A stretch of 64,000 nt of DNA from Adineta vaga (lineage: Eukaryota > Rotifera), in the NCBI GenBank assembly GCA_021613535.1, contig CP075494.1, positions 744,001 to 808,000 of the forward strand, read 5' to 3'. This document shows, one piece after another, positions 21,060-33,269 of the stretch. A program made the translations under genes and the position numbers. Position 1 is the stretch's first letter. Every line of letters starts with the position of its first letter. The notes beneath the pieces were generated by a model. That model was not told the DNA's origin and did no database searches. It saw only the letters and a list, made by a program, of their open reading frames with translations.

Positions 21060-24000
21060 GGGTGGTTTCTCTTTTGACTTCCGTGCTCTGTTTTTTTTTA
21101 ACTGGGAGTTTGTGCTAAATGAAGGAGAGATGAGCTGACCGAGCCGTTAGTTCTGGAAAGCCAGATCCGTATCTGTTTGGTTTTCATAAGATGAGTGATA
21201 ACAAGTTATATCTCAGAAGAATAGGAAATTGTGCTGTGTGCTGATACTTGCTATAGTATGTTTCCTGAATAGGGGTTCCGTTGATTTAGCACTTGGATTG
21301 GTTGTTCTCGAATACAGTCTAATGGTTATCTTTGTCGGTTGATTCGTTGGATTAAGAATCGAGAAGAAAAGGAAAGAAAGAAATAGAGGGGATATATGTA
21401 TAGCACGCTGAATCAATAATAGATGAACATAAATAAAATAGAGGGATAGCTGTTGAAACAAGATGTGACACGTGTATAAGTTGTGATGGATAGCGTTAGC
21501 AACGGACGTATAATCAAGTGGTATGAGTTTATAATATAGACTTAAACATTTTGAACGACATTTAACAGTATATGCCCTTGTTTACGATCTGTTGGTAGTA
21601 CTTTCAATTAAAAGAACGTATCTTGATTACGTTACGAATACGACTCTACAAAAATACGAATCCATGTGAATGGAATACAAATGATGAAGTAACTTTTCGC
21701 TATTCTTTGATATGTCGATCTCTTTTATTTATTATTTTGATACTGAATATTCCAGCAAATCGGCAACGAGATTTTGTTATTAGTTTTGGTTTTTGTTGTG
21801 GATAAGAACATCAAAGATTTGTATCATTTTTTTTCATGGATGAAGCCATATGAACAAACATGTCGGCAAGATGTTGTTTATTTGTGTCAGTGGGAAGAAT
21901 GACATATTAAGGCGAAAGCGCATGTATGATGCAACTTTTCATAGTCAATTAAGTGTTATATAATTGCGTTTCACACACCCTCCAGAATATGTGAATAAAT
22001 TAAACTGAATTTTGATTCGTTCTTCTGATGAAAGCTTTTATATAAATAGCTCATTTCGTACAACATTTCTGTATAAAATTCATTTTTTATCCAATTCATT
22101 CGTCCAATTCTTTGCTTATCAGAAATCATGACTTTATTTTCTCACATGTCTTTCATAATTTTGTTCGGTTTCGTCTTAATGACCGATGAATATATGATTG
22201 TATCTCATAATATAACAGGTACCTTGATAAAAATTTTGTTTACGATCTTATTGATTTTTTTTATTTTGAAGCAACATCGTCTTCTGTAATATTTCCAATG
22301 GGACCGAGCACTCGTTCCCAGGGAAAGTTACGGATACGTTATTGGGCTAATCAGACGGCTACGACAACTACCTTAAATTCGAAAACTATTGATGATGCTA
22401 TCGCATTATATTTAAGTAAGAACCAAATGGTGTCTCATGTGGACGACCGCAAATTATATGTTGAAAAAGCTCAGTCTAATACAATTAACATCAATTGGAT
22501 AATGTTTGCCTTATATATGACGTTCGTCCTGTTTTACTAAAAGTAATCTTTCTCCTTTATACTAATGCTGTTGTATATACAAATATTTTTGCACATACAA
22601 GTTTTTGTACACATTAATGTCAGATAAAAAGGTTTTCTTATTCTTAAAATAGCGTAAAATGAAATATCAATTATGCCGGACTATTTGGTTGTATTTCATC
22701 AAAATAAATTTATCAACGTCATAGAGTGTAATCTGTTCATAAATGATATAAAAACATAATCAAACTGTTTAAATATTTTAATTTTGTAGACATAGCGTTA
22801 TCGTGTCATATAGAGAGCAAGATATGGCGTGAATAGATCAAGGAAGCGACTATGTAAACATATGATCATATGATCACTTTCATAAATCAAACAGTTTTTT
22901 TAAAATAAATGAGAAAGATCAAGAAGATATATAGAAACAATTGTCTTCAAATACTCACATATACATTAACAATGGGAAGTTTATCCTTTATCGTGTGTAC
23001 ATTGCATATAAGAAGCGAATTCAATCTAAATTCAATTGAATTATATCGCATAAAAATGAAAAAAAAGAACTAACGTAATAATCTTTGTAATTTATTTTTA
23101 GTCTTTTCTATTATCGTGGAACACGACGATACAGAGAAATAAACTGAGTTTATTTGAATTGTATCTCTTCTAAGAAATAAATTTTACTTTTTTAATCTTA
23201 GGAATATGCGAATATACAGCAACTGATTTGTTTTTATTCATATATTTTTTTTTCGAAAATAATTTTCGATCTTTTTTTATCTCGAGGCATATGGACATTA
23301 AATCATCAGAAAAGTTATTTTTTTCGAAAACAAATATAATTTTTTTCGGACTATTTTCGGTATATATGAATATAGACAGACAATTGTCAAAATTATATTT
23401 GTTCATCTTTTCCTCTTTAATTTTGTATATTTTAACAGCTCTCAAGAGTATGTGTATATATGGATGTACATGTTCCACCTTTTCGTTTTATATATTCTTT
23501 TCCGATGTAAAAAATAATCGGTATAATCCGATTTTAAAGAATTGCTAAATTTCGCCTATTTCAATGAATTAATTTTGATTATCAATCCGATTAAAAATTG
23601 ATTATAATAGTGCTATTTTAATTCATTTTTAATGAAAAAATATTCGAATAGAATTGATCTGTTTCATCTATTTCGTTCACATGGTAAGCCTTTATTCTGT
23701 TATAATCTATTGTTTGCTGCTCATCTATTCTAATCAGTTGCTATCATCAATTCATTTTCACGTATATTACCTGTTAGTCCATTGTAATCAGTTATTATCT
23801 GTTAATATATTTTCATCATACATACCAAAGATATTTGCTTTTCTCAGGATTTGAGCACGAAACCAATAGTTTCACCTGATTATTTAGATTCCTTATATCT
23901 ACTTATCAGTAGACTAAATCTCCACATTAATATAAAAGTTAAAACCTCTGTACATATTTTTTCAAATTTCTCTGGTGCAGTTACATAATTAATCGATTGA

Positions 24001-24827
24001 AATCGATTGCAAATGGAATGATTTTAATAGAACTTTTCACTTTAACATATATTTCAATACATTTATTTCAATATTCATTAAAATTAATTAAGAATGGAAT
24101 GATTTTAATCAAAATTATGTGACCAAATTAATTAAAATCAGTTTTTTGAGAGAAAATCGTGCACAAACGATTATGTAAAGAAAAAAAAATCAAATTTTGT
24201 TGTTTTAATCGTCTTTTGTAGATTTCTGTTAGAAGCAGCTGATTTTAATTTAATAATATATAGTGCATTTTTTTACATGGAAGCCCCGCTCGTCTTTATT
24301 TGTTCTTCTATTTCTCTTTCTCTACAATAATCAGCAAAATATGTTTTCGCAGTATCAAGCGCATTTCATGTTTGATTTATATATTTGCATCTATTTTTTT
24401 ATTTTAATGGAAAGCTTTTATTTCTTTTAAATTAATTAAATTGACTCTATATAAGTTTCGACTCATTGATGTAAAGATTAAGATTTTGATAATGCATTGC
24501 TTCTATAATTGATGGAGTTTGTTATGATGTAGTTACGAACACAAAAAGCAATTACAACTTGTATATATATATATATACATAGATGAGAACTTGTGGGATG
24601 AGTGGAAATTGTGATTAGTGCATTTAACAACTATTGACGACGAAAAAAAGAACAAATTATACAAAAAATTCTACGGATTAATGATAAGAAATAAACAAAA
24701 ACAATTATCTACGTATGTACAACAAGAATTAGGCTGCTGTATTATATTGCTATACACATTTAAACGACTAATCGAAAGAAAAAAGGAAAATTTTTGCTTG
24801 CCCATAAATCGAGTTAGTCTATTTTTT
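21060..24827. other. Long AT-rich stretch without supported genes
   Basis: Only short open frames (for example 80 codons at 22298-22540, starting MGPSTRSQGKLRIRYW, no recognised domain; and 60 codons at 21623-21805). Contains TA-rich tracts (24560-24580) and T-rich runs. Nothing I can support as a gene. Confidence 0.5.
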
Positions 24828-27146
24828 CTACATATTATCGTTAAATACGCTTTTATCTTCCTCAAAAAAAGATCCTGATGTTTTATCTGACTGATTCATT
24901 GCTGTTATAGCTTCTTTTTGAAAAGAGATATCTGGACGTATAGAGGCGCTTGATTCACGAATAAAATTACTCGGATGAAAGTTATGCGAGGCACTCTGTG
25001 TATAATTCAGTTGATTTCCAACAGCAGGAACATCATACGCTATAATACTAGAGTGCTGATTATGAAATTTTAATTTCATATTCTCATCTCGATGATAATT
25101 AGGTGGTAAAATATAATTAACGCAGCGTGAAGGAATACTCAGTCTTTCAAGAAACGAATTTGATCGATTTCGAGGAATAATAGGTGGTGGTACCTGTCTT
25201 GCAGCATCACCAACATTAGTTTTATACTCAGTTAAAACAGTATTTAACCTAGTGTCTGTGCTAGAAGTTATCGGCTTCGCTGATTTTTCATAGCACCAGA
25301 ATAATTTTAGTAGAGAGCGTTTGAAATAACATTTACAAAACACGTAGATCGTAAAAATCAGTAGAGTGGCAACGGCAAAAATAATCAGAAAAAACGTCAA
25401 CGACCATTTCGATTGAATCACATTCGATACATTTTGTCGAAATTGATTAAATCCATCTTCCCGAAGTCGTTCTTCTATGCCTATTTCTTTCAATAAAGCA
25501 CTTATATTAAGTGAAGGTCTCAAAGTCAAAATATCTGACTGTGCTTCGTTTACTGATTCTCCGAGACGATATGGAGCAATAGATTTTTTCATCGAAAGGA
25601 TGTAAACATTTTCATCTCTACAGACATCTGATCGAAGATCGAATTTGCCGCACGATACGTAGGAGTTACATTTTGTTCTGATAATGCTAACCTTATTAAT
25701 ATTTGTCCAAAGATTTTCTTTCTTATCATTCTTTTCTAAACATTGTAATTTCGAATCAGTCGAAATAGCAAATATATCTGGTGCTAAACGGATACTTTGA
25801 GGCGAAAATAAATCTATTTCATCCTTCGTACATTCTGAAGTATTTGTATTAAATACAATACTTCGAATACAAGGATTCTGAATTTGGCTATATACTGGAG
25901 TAGGAACGGCACAAAACAGAAATTTGGAGCGCTCATCAAACGTGCAACGTCGATGGTCGTGGTTTTCCCATTCCGAAGAATATCCATCCGGACTCAACGT
26001 AAAGTACGTTGGTATGTGAGAGCTTTGTGCCGCTCTCGTCGATGTGATAAAGAAAGGTAGTTTTGTGACTTTATAAAGATCACTCTTTCTCTGCCTGCTA
26101 TTTATTGGACGTCCAAAGATATTTTCGACTCTTAAATGGCCAACAATCTTTGGAATAATTTCGTCAAGATCCACTGTTTGATTTAATTTTTCAAACTTAG
26201 GATCGACACTAACATCAAATTGAAAATCATCTTCAGTCAATTCGTAAGAAATATTCTTCTCATTGACAGAAGTAAATGATAATATTTGATGGACAAGAAG
26301 TTTTGGTATGAAAGCACTTAGAGATGCTCCAAAATCCTCCGGTAAAAGTGTTTTTACAGCTTCATACACGAAATTATATGTAATGGAACGTTGTTCTGCA
26401 GTCAAGAAGTCAAGATTCAATTTATGCTCTTCGATTTTAGTTATTGAATGTACGATTTTATCATAATGATTGCGCATTTCCTGAAGTATCGCATGCTTTG
26501 CGAAAGAGTCGTACTCATTTCGAAAAGCAATTACTTGTCGAATATGCTGATATAGATACTGACGAGTAGCATTTGCGTCATCATAAACATCTTTAAAGGA
26601 TTTTAAAATAGCTAACTGATTATTCTGAAGTGACGCAATAGCGGTATTCATTATCTCGTTCAAGGCAATTTGATGTCCCCGAAAATTCTCTACATCCTCT
26701 AATCTATGCGCTAGTTGTAAGTTACTGGGGCCCAGTAGATCCCCGACAATACGATACAACGTGTAGGCAACTCCACTAACTGCTATTCCTTCTATTACTT
26801 GTCGTTTTGTTCGACTTTTAGCATGGTCTTCCGCGACTTCCTTCAATCGCAGAACATCGCTGTTTTTCAGAAGAAGAGCTCTATATTCTATGCATGTTTC
26901 TAAGGCATAAGCCATTCGAATTGGAAGAACATCGCACAGAAACTGAAAAACAGGTATCTCGGTAATATAATTGATCGAACCATCAATTTGTGAATAACTA
27001 CCTATATACTGCCAAACGGTATTTGTCTCAATATGATGTACTAAAGTATTGTTTTTTACATTATCTAAGAATGCACTCTGAGCATTTACAACAGCAAATA
27101 TGCCAAAAAAGCTTAATGTGACGACGTAAAGCCCTTTAATAGGCAT
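24828..27146 (-). CDS. Envelope-like type I membrane glycoprotein (fusogen-like), intact ORF
   Basis: A 772-codon ATG ORF without introns. Features in order: signal peptide (residues 1-22, ending VVNA); a furin-type site RTKR at 112-115 followed at once by a hydrophobic, small-residue segment (about 117-137), placed like a fusion peptide; a long helical region with coiled-coil character (about 140-260); scattered N-glycosylation sequons (NNT, NAT, NIS, NQT, NTS, NVS, NIS); a Cys-rich ectodomain part; one transmembrane helix near 580-607 (SLTFFLIIFAVATLLIFTIYVFC); and an unusually long ~165-residue cytoplasmic tail with a PPPIIP stretch. This matches the layout of baculovirus-F/errantivirus-type envelope proteins carried by some LTR elements, but no gag or pol lies next to it. 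Other options: a Terminon-type TM/coiled-coil structural ORF or a domesticated glycoprotein. The layout is seen; the fusogenic role is inferred. Confidence 0.6.
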   Translation of the reverse strand: MPIKGLYVVTLSFFGIFAVVNAQSAFLDNVKNNTLVHHIETNTVWQYIGSYSQIDGSINYITEIPVFQFLCDVLPIRMAYALETCIEYRALLLKNSDVLRLKEVAEDHAKSRTKRQVIEGIAVSGVAYTLYRIVGDLLGPSNLQLAHRLEDVENFRGHQIALNEIMNTAIASLQNNQLAILKSFKDVYDDANATRQYLYQHIRQVIAFRNEYDSFAKHAILQEMRNHYDKIVHSITKIEEHKLNLDFLTAEQRSITYNFVYEAVKTLLPEDFGASLSAFIPKLLVHQILSFTSVNEKNISYELTEDDFQFDVSVDPKFEKLNQTVDLDEIIPKIVGHLRVENIFGRPINSRQRKSDLYKVTKLPFFITSTRAAQSSHIPTYFTLSPDGYSSEWENHDHRRCTFDERSKFLFCAVPTPVYSQIQNPCIRSIVFNTNTSECTKDEIDLFSPQSIRLAPDIFAISTDSKLQCLEKNDKKENLWTNINKVSIIRTKCNSYVSCGKFDLRSDVCRDENVYILSMKKSIAPYRLGESVNEAQSDILTLRPSLNISALLKEIGIEERLREDGFNQFRQNVSNVIQSKWSLTFFLIIFAVATLLIFTIYVFCKCYFKRSLLKLFWCYEKSAKPITSSTDTRLNTVLTEYKTNVGDAARQVPPPIIPRNRSNSFLERLSIPSRCVNYILPPNYHRDENMKLKFHNQHSSIIAYDVPAVGNQLNYTQSASHNFHPSNFIRESSASIRPDISFQKEAITAMNQSDKTSGSFFEEDKSVFNDNM

Positions 27147-28360
27147 GTTCGTTCAATTTCTGATCTGAACAGATCTAACAAGAAGCTATGGACAAGCAAA
27201 TATAGAATGAAGTACAAGGATCAAAAGAATAGGATAGAAAATCAAGTAGGAATACGAAAAATAAAGAGTATTTCTGTAATTATTTTGTGAAGAAGCAAAG
27301 ACAGTATATGAGAAAAATTGTAAAATATATCAGACTTTTGTTGAACTTGAAAAATTAGCCGTTTTTGGAATGATTCAAATATGTGAGTGTCCGTAAAAAT
27401 GTAAGGATGCGACCACACGATAGACGATTAAATAATATTGAATAAAGCAGATAGCTGTTATGGCGTGAAGTTTACACTATATGCGAGAGAAAATAGTCCG
27501 AAAAGAAATATAAAGGAGAGAAAAGATAAAAAATGTCTCCCTTTCATATTCGCGGCAGCGTAACATCATGCATCAGTGAAGCATGACAATCTGTCATATA
27601 TTTATTAGATAAAAGTGGAGATGAATTGTATTAGATGAAAAGCTGATTATGAACGATCGATTATTATCTTGTTTTTATAGTAAAGGTATTAAGCAGTGGG
27701 ATATTGACAAACACTTCTGTATGTATCTGAGAAATTGGTTTAAAAGGATATAACGCTTATATTTTTCAAAGTGTGAAGAGATATTTATCAAGAATAAATC
27801 ATTGTCACGTTTTCAATCTTGTTGTTTCAACTTGGGCGACTAAACTATTTCATTAACATGAATAATTTTAAGATACCAGTATCAAACCATAACCAATTAT
27901 TTCAGGTGCATTGAATGGTAATAATCCAAATAATCCAGTATCTTTCCTTATCCTTATAAAAATTCTCGGATTTCACGAACATATTTCAGTATCATATAGA
28001 TTCTTCTTGATTTAATTATTGTTCGTTTAAACTCGTTCTTTTATGTTTGTCAATACTGTACATTTTGATTTTTTATATATTTAATTATTAACTTAGTACT
28101 GTTACGCTGTTGATTGACTATTACATAAACAATTAGAAAAAATATTAACAAAATAAGTATATATTTTTCGCAGAAAAATGTATTCAATTATATTTTTCAA
28201 ATTTATTTCAGTTATATTAACAAAAGCTTATTGATACAGTGAGAAGAAAAGTATGTGATACAGAAAAAACATGTATATATTTACTTCTAATAGAGATAAA
28301 GTTTATGTATATAGTAGTAGCAGTACTCAATTCGTTTGGATACAAAAGGCATATCACAAC
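27147..28360. other. Gene-free AT-rich spacer
   Basis: No ORF of note and no clear repeat between the envelope-like gene and the SGNH hydrolase. Confidence 0.5.
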
Positions 28361-29107
28361 TTATTGTCTCTCCAAAAATTGGCGAACACACTGTTCTATT
28401 ATACGTGATCCCTCGTAAGTTGGATGTAAATTATCATCGCTTATATGATATCGAGTGAGACGTGGATCGATAGTCTGAAAATTTAATCTATGCGACAGCT
28501 CTAATAGCATTATGTTACATTTATCAATCTCCTGTAGAACTCTAACTCCACTAGACAAATAACGCGTACCTTTTATACGCCATTGCAAGAGCTGCCATGC
28601 TAGCTGCAGCCCCGGATATAGAAGACGAATGGCTTCAACAGTTTCTCTTATGCGATGGACAGTTTCTTCTGCGCACATCACATGAAGATCATTCGTTCCT
28701 AAAATAAGTATAATTCGACTTGCTCCACGCATCATTTCCTGACCTTCAATACTTCTCAACCAAGTGAGCATCTTAAAGCAATTACAACCACTCTCATAGG
28801 TAAGCTTTACTAAATCTTTTGTCGTTTGCAAGTTGTACTCAATCAAACGACTAGCTATAGATGAACCAGCTACTACAGTTATTGGTTTGTAAATTTGATG
28901 AAATATGTTTTCATATTTCCATGGAAAACAGTTCTGACTGGGAAAACTTGGATAAGTAAATTGTTCACACAATAATTTTTTGTTATATTTTTGTCGCCAA
29001 CGTTGTTGTTGTCGCCGTTTGTTCTTGGGTTTTTGCGATTTCTTTTGATGGTTTTTAGACATGACTTTATTGCATGTAATTGATTTAGAAGTTGATACAG
29101 GCTTCAT
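28361..29107 (-). CDS. SGNH/GDSL-type esterase-lipase ORF
   Basis: The first ATG of the frame is at 29107 (MKPVSTSK); the frame is open to 29170 but without ATG. Counted from the 29170 codon, the N-terminal ~65 residues are basic and rich in K/Q/R (KKSQKPKNKRRQQQRWRQ). The catalytic part follows with block I VVAGSSIASRLI (nucleophile Ser near 103), block III LILGTNDLHV (GTND, 158-161) and block V DDNLHPTYEG (Asp 246, His 249), the SGNH hydrolase set. Block II is weak. GDSL/SGNH ORFs are known as captured genes in bdelloid LTR retrotransposons and in Terminons (from memory). It is co-oriented with the envelope-like gene downstream and the KDZ-like gene upstream. Intronless. Substrate unknown. 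Confidence 0.75.
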   Translation of the reverse strand: MKPVSTSKSITCNKVMSKNHQKKSQKPKNKRRQQQRWRQKYNKKLLCEQFTYPSFPSQNCFPWKYENIFHQIYKPITVVAGSSIASRLIEYNLQTTKDLVKLTYESGCNCFKMLTWLRSIEGQEMMRGASRIILILGTNDLHVMCAEETVHRIRETVEAIRLLYPGLQLAWQLLQWRIKGTRYLSSGVRVLQEIDKCNIMLLELSHRLNFQTIDPRLTRYHISDDNLHPTYEGSRIIEQCVRQFLERQ

Positions 29108-29170
29108 TGTATATTGAGAAATTTGATTTGTAAATTGATTATTTATCAATGTGTTATATTGCAAATTCAA

Positions 29171-31505
29171 ATATTGATATGATATTTTGGGTAAAAAAAC
29201 CTTTTGAGTTATTTGTAATAATGTATTTGAAGAAAATAATCTACTATAATGTGTAATTTTCTTATATGTTTTTCAATGCCGATATGTCGTTAATTCTCTC
29301 CTTTTCTCTCTCTTTCTCTCCCCCCTCTTTGTTAACTTCATGTGAAAAATATCTTCCTTATGTTGCATGATGTGATTGGTTAATTGACTGAAGTGAATAG
29401 AGAAATCAATTTCAACTGAACACTTGGCGTGAAAAATATACATATAGCAATAATGAATGTTCATATAATGTACGATCTTCCGATTTATTTGATAAAGACG
29501 AACATACCCTTTTAGTTTTCAAACAGAAGTGGGTAAAATATCGAGCGAAAAATGAAATAATTTACGTGCATTTCGTCAATCTTTGACATTTAGTTTTCAT
29601 CAAATCAAAAAAATTATCTTAAAAGTATTATTTATTGAAAATATAACAAGATATTGGTCCATATTTATAAAAAAACAGCAGAATTTTTTTTTGGAGAGAA
29701 TGAGAAGTTTTTTGTTGATCACACTCGAGTATATCAATCCGGTTGATGATTACGATACGCTTTAATTGAAAAATACTTGTTTTCCTTGATTTGTTTTTAC
29801 ATACGCTAGTCAAATTTAATGAACGGGAGTATCCAATCAAGATACTCCAATGCTTTCTGAATAATCATATTGAATCGAATTAGTTGTCAAAATTTCATTG
29901 TGAACAATGATTAAAACAATATCACTCGTTGTGGACTAATTTCAGTATTAAGAATATGACGATTGATATTTCGATAAATAATATTATAAATCGATCGTAG
30001 TACACAGATTTGTAAACTAACCAGCCACTAAGATGATGATCATCGTTATCCTTTATAACATACCTTCTAAGCTATTTATATTTGTTATTCATATATTATA
30101 AAAATTTATTCACTTCAAAACGATCGATCATCGATGATCAGATATAAATATATACTAGAGCAAGACAGCTCAACTCAAAAGGGTATCCAAGTTGTCGATT
30201 CAATTCATTGGAAAAAATGCATTACGATGCAATTTATTTCAACTCAAAAAATGAATTAAATTGAATCTAGTTGATTTTCTCAGCTCTGATATAAACATGT
30301 GATTTTTCAGTGAAATGAAAACTATTTTTCTTAAGTTTAATTGTGTTTACAATAACGATTCTATATAGGAGAATGATACTGAACAACCTGAAAACTTAAT
30401 AACATATTTTTGATGGATCATGAAACATATCATTGGTATTTGGTATAATACACTGGAAAGAAACTGGAAATTTGTTCACATTCGATATGAAGAGGACTAA
30501 ACTGTTTTATTCATCAACATCGAATTCTCATAAGCTTTCTAAATTTCAAAAATTGAAGATAAAACGTGAAAAGGACCGTTTGCATTACAATATATTTTTA
30601 TGATTAAATGGTAGTTTTGTTGTCTCATTTATCTATTATTTGTCAATTGTGTGCCGCTTTCGGCGAAAACATCATTATAAATTGCAATAGTTAAAAGAAA
30701 GTTATATTATTTTCATACATTACACATCATGTATAAAAGAAAAAAGAGTTTTGCAATTTCTTATTGTTGAACATATTCCTCTTAAGAATTCATACAATAA
30801 TACTATTTCAACTAATATTGTAATTAGAATTGAATATAACATCTTCTGCTCTACTCTCATATACGTATAGTATACTCATTCTAATTTTATCTGAGAAAAT
30901 TTATTGAGAATTACTTTGAGCATATGATTTATCATATTCTATTTATTTGTCTCTTGCAAATGCTATGGAGGATAGAGATGTGAAAGAAAAAAGTTATTGA
31001 CATCTATATTGATTTAATTTTATACATGTATTTTATTGATAATATTTTCATGTCTATATAGGCTGTTTACAAATGAGTGACAATATACGGAATGCGTATG
31101 TTGTTCGTATTTCAGGACAATATTGTTGATTAATGAATTATGCGAACCGATGATAAAATATGCAGTTGGTTGAAATTATCATAATCATTGTTAATAGGTA
31201 AAGATATATACAAATAATAATGCCTAGAATGAGAGAAAAAGAGGCAGCAACAACTAGATACAACAAAAATTCTATGGAAGATCTATAACTACACTAACTA
31301 CAGAAAATGACAGCAGATGTAGGAATGATACTTGAATTTTAACACTAAACTTATTAAAGTTAGTTAAATTCAATAGAAAAAAATCATCAAAATCAGCGCG
31401 GAATCATTTGTCATTTTTACACTACTTTTATTAAAGTTAAAATGCTACCCTTAAATTGAAGTCTATAAACGTTTTTTGAATATTTGTTTGTTAACTAAAT
31501 GATTT
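29171..31505. other. Gene-free AT-rich stretch
   Basis: 2.3 kb without a credible coding frame, RNA or repeat. Pyrimidine-rich run near 29295-29330. Confidence 0.5.
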
Positions 31506-33224
31506 CTAATCTAGTGCCATAGAGAGCATTCTTTTTTCATATTTTTTTCGGATATTTGTCAACTTATTTGTATTGTATAAATCACATATTAAACAAATGT
31601 AAGTCAAGAATGTGGATTCATCGAAACCACGGACAATATTTTTATATTGTGCTAACCAACTGAAAATCTGTTCGCAAACTTCTGTGTTCGTTGAGTTAGC
31701 TATAGGATGTTTACGAGGATTTGTGTGTTTTCGACACCACGGATCTGTATGATTACGATAATGAAGTTTGTCGCAAAAAATTTCTAATCGAGATATTCTC
31801 TGATTAGCTGGAGTTTCTTCACTAAAATTATTTTTATTTTGAACGAAGCGTTTCAAATGACATGCATCATCATAGATTAAGACATCAGGAATATGTTCGC
31901 AATTTTTCATCATATAAACAAGAAAATTATATACTTGTTTAATGGATTCACTTCCGAAAAGTTCGGAAACACTGCAAATAAAGCCACAATTATAGACAGC
32001 AGCTATAATTCCTGATGTTCTATGAAGAATTTTTTTATATTGAAGTGATTTAAGGGTTTTACAACGTAGCGCGAACACTACTGGTCGACAATTTTTATTG
32101 TTTCTTAAGTTGTGCTGCTTTCGTTTGCAGTCTTTATGACTAACGGGATGTACGTCATCGTTATCGTTTCCAGTTTTGTGTGCTTCACACGTTTTACTCT
32201 TAAAAGCAGGTGTAGCTGAGCAGCCAACTTTTACGAATGGAAGAGAATCATCTTCGCATGGTATAGTCAAACTCTTAACTCTACAGACACGACGTGTTGC
32301 TTTTTGATGTCCATCTAGGACTACAGTGGCACAACAATTAGATCCGCAATATGCCTCATGAGTTTTACGTGCCCACTTTTGAGCAAACATTTTTTTCACA
32401 TCCGGTTGAATCTGCAATAGCAGAGATTGAAAATCTGTGCCCGTCGGTACTTGTATATAAATATTAACTTCACGGAAAAAGTGACCTAAACTCCAGATAA
32501 ACCATGTCTTTTCTATATGAAATCTATCCATAAGTCGAGTGTCGCTAGAACCACTTTTTTGACACATAAAATTATATGCATTTACAAAGTTTGAGAATCC
32601 ACAATGCTTGAACAAAATATCAGCATCAAGTTGATGGAGTATATTTTTTTCGTAACCAATATTGGAAAAGAGGACAACGACTTCTGCTTTCTCTTCTATG
32701 TGTAGAAATTTTGTTCCGTTTTGCTGAACGATGTAGTTATAGTGATATTTAGCCTTACACGAAGGGCACAATTTATAGAATAAAGTACCTTTCTCAGATT
32801 CTTTACCCCAACGAAAAATACTGACATCTTGATAAGGGCATGGAGAATTTAGTGCTGTTCTGTTACATGCTGTGTTAACACAGTTTGTAATTGTCGGAAT
32901 ATAACTATGTAACAACGAGACAACATGATTTTGCTTATTTTGTTTGCAATAATTTTTTATCGCATTATCAATTTCATGGTCTAGTTTTCCAGCAATTTCA
33001 TCCTTTATCATAGGTAAAATGATGTTCCAATTAGCAAGGCGCACATCAATTTGAGTTGCAGTATATGCAGACTGATACAAACTATTCAAAATTGCAGTAA
33101 TGTGCTGAACACGATTTGGAACATTTTTATCTATACGAACATCTAATCGACGCAATGTGGTTGCTATTTCAATATTCGGTAATGGTTGGAATAGCTCGAA
33201 TGGATTACGAAGTGCAAAAGTCAT
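31506..33224 (-). CDS. KDZ-like (Kyakuja-Dileera-Zisupton) transposase with CxC5/CxC6 cysteine clusters
   Basis: First ATG at 33224 (MTFALRNPF); the frame is open to 33269. Numbering from the 33269 codon: cysteine cluster C130-x4-C135-x8-C144 ... C168-x2-C171 followed by KYHYNY, as in the CxC5 region of KDZ-linked proteins; then VVLDGHQKATRRVC (about 316-329, candidate first catalytic Asp 319), CEAHK (361-365), IYDDACHLKRF (465-475, second Asp 467/468), FCDKLHYRNHTDPWCRKH (498-515) and NTEVCEQIFSWLAQYKN (528-544, Glu 530). This order parallels 'DGNF / CxxH / YDIACQ / HxxxH..C / E-x-W' of KDZ transposases. No stop or frameshift in 572 codons. It is divergent from the P-loop gene at 34386. I am fairly sure of the family by motif order, less of transposition competence. 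Confidence 0.6.
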   Translation of the reverse strand: MTFALRNPFELFQPLPNIEIATTLRRLDVRIDKNVPNRVQHITAILNSLYQSAYTATQIDVRLANWNIILPMIKDEIAGKLDHEIDNAIKNYCKQNKQNHVVSLLHSYIPTITNCVNTACNRTALNSPCPYQDVSIFRWGKESEKGTLFYKLCPSCKAKYHYNYIVQQNGTKFLHIEEKAEVVVLFSNIGYEKNILHQLDADILFKHCGFSNFVNAYNFMCQKSGSSDTRLMDRFHIEKTWFIWSLGHFFREVNIYIQVPTGTDFQSLLLQIQPDVKKMFAQKWARKTHEAYCGSNCCATVVLDGHQKATRRVCRVKSLTIPCEDDSLPFVKVGCSATPAFKSKTCEAHKTGNDNDDVHPVSHKDCKRKQHNLRNNKNCRPVVFALRCKTLKSLQYKKILHRTSGIIAAVYNCGFICSVSELFGSESIKQVYNFLVYMMKNCEHIPDVLIYDDACHLKRFVQNKNNFSEETPANQRISRLEIFCDKLHYRNHTDPWCRKHTNPRKHPIANSTNTEVCEQIFSWLAQYKNIVRGFDESTFLTYICLICDLYNTNKLTNIRKKYEKRMLSMALD

Positions 33225-33269
33225 TCTTTTTCTTTTTATTGCTTCTTGTGTACGATTACTATTCTTCAA

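Noticed and set aside
20258-21077. Three long overlapping plus-strand frames (263, 204, 183 codons) and two minus frames
   Set aside because: They all fall in a 120-bp higher-order satellite; the period being a multiple of three keeps every frame open, and the peptides are rotated copies of the same repeat.
22025-22031. CTGATGA with a possible AAGCT/AGCT stem
   Set aside because: No GAAA box follows and no cleavage-site partner; not a hammerhead.
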